NCBI GenBank assembly: GCA_028023455.1
Contig: JAQFVV010006203.1
Span: 8,338,821 to 8,402,820 of the forward strand
Direction of reading: 5' to 3'
DNA length: 64,000 bases
Source of the DNA: Epiperipatus broadwayi
Taxonomy: Eukaryota > Onychophora > Udeonychophora > Euonychophora > Peripatidae
Shown: piece by piece, positions 60,810-64,000 of the stretch
Layout of the letters: the number at the start of each line of letters is the position of its first letter
How positions within the stretch are numbered: the stretch's first letter is position 1
Notes under the pieces: generated by a model
The model's input: the letters and a program-made list of their open reading frames with translations, nothing else
Databases searched by the model: none
What the model was told of the DNA's origin: nothing
Made by a program: the position numbers and the translations under genes

Positions 60810-63763
60810 ATTTAAAGACATCTTTATTGTTAAATTTGACCTGTATATATGTAAATCACGTGAATTTTTTCAATTGTTATAATATCTTGATAAGATTCAT
60901 TTTTTGAACGAAAATCGATTAGATATTAATAAATTTATTATTTATATATTTTGAGTATTTAGTTGTCTATAAATTGAATATATTTCATTTTAAAGAATAG
61001 TGTATTTGAAAGACAACATAATGGTTTAATGGTTTTGTAATGCCATCATTGTGAAATATTTATATAGACGTTTTAAAAGTTTTTATTGTATTAAATTGGA
61101 ACGTGACTGGAATATTTGTTAATAATATTTAAGATTGAAATGGATAACAGATTTGAGACTAATAAAGATAAGTGGAATTTTTTATATAATTCTGTAGATA
61201 AATTATCTTTTAATTTATTTAAAGCTTTATGGAATAATAGTAGAAGAATTGGAGAATTAAAGTGCCAGTTAACATTTTTAAATAAATGTAAACTAGCGAA
61301 TCGTTTTCCTAGATCGTGCAGTGTAAAAATTTGTAGTAAGAAAATTACTTCTAATGATAAATTAATTTATAAATTACGAAGAACAATATTGGAATGGTTT
61401 GTTAAAGAAAACTACTTGAAAATTAATAGCTTAATAAAAATTTATAAAAGAAATAAGGAAACTATAAAAAGAGTTTTATCATCGGACATGTTTTATTTTA
61501 TAAAAAAAATGGTTAGAAGAGCATAATGGTTTCATTAAGAATAAGCTTAAATTTAAATATCAAAACAAGTGGAATTGGTTATTTTATAAAAATAAAAGAA
61601 TATATGGGATAAGAAAAAATGAAGAAAATGTAATTGATTATAATAGAAATGATAGTAATTATAATAAATTAATAAATATTTCAAGAAGTAAATTTTCAAA
61701 TAAACAAATGAGGATGTTAGAAAAAGGACCAAAGTATATACCATTTAAAGATATGGATACGGATAAAAAGACAGTGGTTAGTATTGAAGCTGTAAATATT
61801 AAAGATATGGAAAAAATTAATTTGCAGTCAAAAATTAATAATGTAATTAATAAGAAATTTCGACATGTATGTAAAAATGAATGGAAAGATAAACAAACAA
61901 TTAAGGAAATTATTGAAAAAGTTAAAAAAGAAAATTTAATTATTACTATTGAAGATAAAGGGTCTAGGTTTGTAATATTAAATAAAGAAGACTATGAAGA
62001 TAAAATTAAAAATGACTTGATCAAACAGGATTTTGTAAAAATAGAAAAGAATCCAAGTATTTTAATTAAATATAAAAATATTACAAAGAATGAGAGAAAC
62101 TAAGTTGATTGATAATAATGAATATAAGTTATTATATCCAACTGCGTTTGAACATCCTATGGTATTTGGAAATATAAAAACTCATAAAGAAAATATGCTT
62201 GTACGATGAATATTGGATTTTAATGATTATATATTAAAAGAAATGTGTAATCTTATATATAGAAAACTTGTGGATGGTATGGGTTATGGAAAGTATTGGG
62301 TGAAAAATTCTGAGGAAGTACTAAAAAGTTTGAATACAGTTAAATTAAATAGAAATGGTAATGTAGCATCAGTTGATATAGAAAAAATGTATCAAAGTGT
62401 TTCTAGGATAGAAAGTATTAACATTGTAGTTAGAAAAGTCAAAGATGAGAAGATAATTTCAAAAGAATGGATACAAATAATAGAAGAGGTTTTAATCATG
62501 ATTAATGATACTTTATATGTTAAATATAATAATGAATTTTGGAGTATTGATAAAGGATGGATAATGGGCTGTTCAATAAGTGGAATTATGGCATCAACTA
62601 TGGTTGGTTGGATTGAGCAGAAAATAATTGATAAGTATATTGAAAATGGAGAAATTATAAGTATTTTAGGTATCTGGATGATATTTTAGTTGTAGGAAAT
62701 GGAAGAAGCATAATGAAACTTTTAATGAGCTTAATAAAAATATGTTTAATATTAAATTTACTATAGAAAGTAATGAAGAAGGAATAAAATATTTAGATTT
62801 ATTAATAAAAAATGATGAAAATGGAATGATTAATATAAAGCACTACATAAAAAATAAAAATGTTAGAGGATCCAGAATTTTATCAACATTGGTGTCAAAA
62901 AATGGGGGCACTAATAGGGTTAAAAGAAAAAAATGATAGGCTTACATTAAATGATAAAGATGCAATGGAGCAAAAATTGAAAATCCAAGATGAATACATT
63001 GAATATGGATATAATAGTACAATTGTAAAAAATATTTTAATAAATAAAAATAGGTATAAAAAAGTTAGCAATAAAATTGAAAGAAAAAATAAGAAATGGA
63101 TTTCTATTCCATATTCTAAGGATGTACATGAAATTCTAAAGGATAGAAAATAAAAAATAAATCTTAATATAGGTATTGGATGGAAAAATAGTAAATCTTT
63201 AAAAAAACTAGTAAGTAATTCTAAAATAAGGAATGATAAGAATGATAGGCTAGGAATAGTATATAAAATTATTTGTAAAATATGCAAGATGATATACATA
63301 GGTCAGTCAGCAAAAAGTAAAATAGAAAGGGGTAAAGAGCATGGCTATAAATAGAAAAGATATTAAATCAGGTCCATTTTGCCATTTTTTAGAAACAGGA
63401 CACATTATGAATTGTGAAGAAAGTATTGAAGTCATCAAATATTGTAAAAATTATAAAGAAAGAAAAGTATATGAAACATTGTATATACATAAAAATAAAG
63501 AGAAATGTATGAATTTAGTACAAGGTTCGGTTAAGTTAGGTGAAAAATGGTCATTAAATAAAAATTGGAAAATTTAAAAACATCTTTATTGTTAAGTTTG
63601 ACCTGTATATGATATATAAATCATGTGAATTTTTTCAATTGTTATAATATCTTGATAAGGTTCATTTTTTGAACGAAAATCGATTAAATATTAATAAATT
63701 TATTATTTATATATTTTAAGTATTTAGTTGTCTATAAATTGAATATATTTCATTTTAAAGAAT
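60810..63763 (+). pseudogene. Penelope-like element, plus copy (family P1)
   Basis: Right arm of the pair. Terminal-repeat-like leader 60810-61110 (same as 63577-63763), then an N-terminal region 61140-61526, frame break at an A8 run (61502-61509), fingers domain 61708-62103, motif A VDIEKMY near 62375, WIMGCSISGIMASTMVGWIE, catalytic site damaged (one-base deletion; would read YLDD) near 62665, thumb, and GIY-YIG near 63280-63450 broken by a five-base deletion at about 63344. The defects mostly differ from those in the minus copy, but the A8 frame break is shared. Cytoplasmic or nuclear RT plus endonuclease in life; here dead. Confidence 0.9.
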
Positions 63764-64000
63764 ATATATATATATATATATCCAAGGCTCCTCACTGACA
63801 AAGGCCACAAGCCAAAAACTAGTCTGGGGATATCGGATGAGTAGGCACTAGATGGGGATTTTATGTACAAGCCTTGTGGAATCCATTGATTACTCTAGCT
63901 TGCTGTGTGTGGCAATATGTATAGAGAGTTTTGCCTGTTTTAACAACAGTTATACACAAGCATAAGTAGTGGTGGTCATGTGATGTTTATTGGCTAAATA
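63764..64000 (+). repeat. Z repeat with TA-run start (continues past window)
   Basis: Follows the PLE's outer end after a short TA run. It contains the hammerhead-like motif, GGCACTAGATGGGGATTT and GTTTTAACAACAGTTATACA. Matches the rearranged fragment at 15707-15900. No coding sequence. Confidence 0.65.
63789..63830 (+). ncRNA. Hammerhead-ribozyme-like motif in Z repeat
   Basis: TCCTCA, CTGACAA, AGGCCACAAGCCA, AAAAC, TA, GTC, TGGGGA. Stem I TCCTCA/TGGGGA (six pairs, one G-U), stem II GGC/GCC with loop CACAA, minimal stem III C/G with loop TA, cleavage triplet GUC. The two core guanines (CUGANGA and GAAA) are both A here, changes expected to abolish cleavage. A decayed but well-formed type I hammerhead. 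Confidence 0.5.

Overview
This window is AT-rich (roughly three quarters A+T by eye) animal nuclear DNA with very low gene density. It has long introns, GATA/TATC and AT microsatellites, Penelope-like retroelements, tRNA-derived SINEs, pogo/Tigger-type DNA transposon remnants, a Ty3/Gypsy remnant and LINE fragments. The only host gene I can support encodes chitin-binding type-2 (peritrophin-A/CBM14) modules. This suggests a chitin-bearing invertebrate, most likely an arthropod; a mollusc or other invertebrate is not excluded.

Host gene. Four exons on the minus strand (52496-52140, 27506-27312, 15235-15002, 9736-9528) each carry one CBM14 module. Every visible splice boundary is phase 1, so each internal exon is a symmetric cassette. 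The last exon ends in a stop codon, with a possible poly(A) signal about 60 bases further on. The transcript enters from beyond the right edge or from an unrecognised upstream exon, so start codon and signal peptide are not seen. The gene covers about 43 kb for under 1 kb of coding sequence; nearly everything else between 9.5 and 52.5 kb is intron filled with repeats.

Layout. 0.4-0.75 kb: LINE 3' remnant. 2.4-7.1 kb: two direct copies of a 2.1-kb repeat (R) with a TATA box, a short ORF and a splice-donor-like site; a third, inverted copy sits inside a Penelope-like element (PLE) at 45.5-47.6 kb. 11.8-14.9 kb: GATA/TATC arrays around a degenerate PLE. 17.0-20.6 kb: a degenerate PLE with a palindrome and a SINE inside. 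21.07-22.56 kb: a 400-bp repeat, two direct and two inverted copies, each with a hammerhead-ribozyme-like motif. 24.7 and 52.8 kb: two pogo/Tigger-type elements. 28.4-30.4 kb: a decaying TATC satellite. 35.9-40.8 kb: a Gypsy remnant and a palindrome of its LTRs. 42.2-44.4 kb: hairpin repeats and a LINE end. 44.7-51.7 kb: an inverted pair of PLEs. 57.6-63.8 kb: a second, much younger head-to-head PLE pair around a 33-bp coding minisatellite. The right edge carries another hammerhead-like repeat.

Most notable: hammerhead-like motifs in repeats unrelated in sequence (strongest in the 400-bp retrozyme-like array), two PLE families arranged head-to-head, and the R repeat that appears to duplicate a promoter plus first exon. 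Ribozyme activity and transcription are inferences from sequence only.
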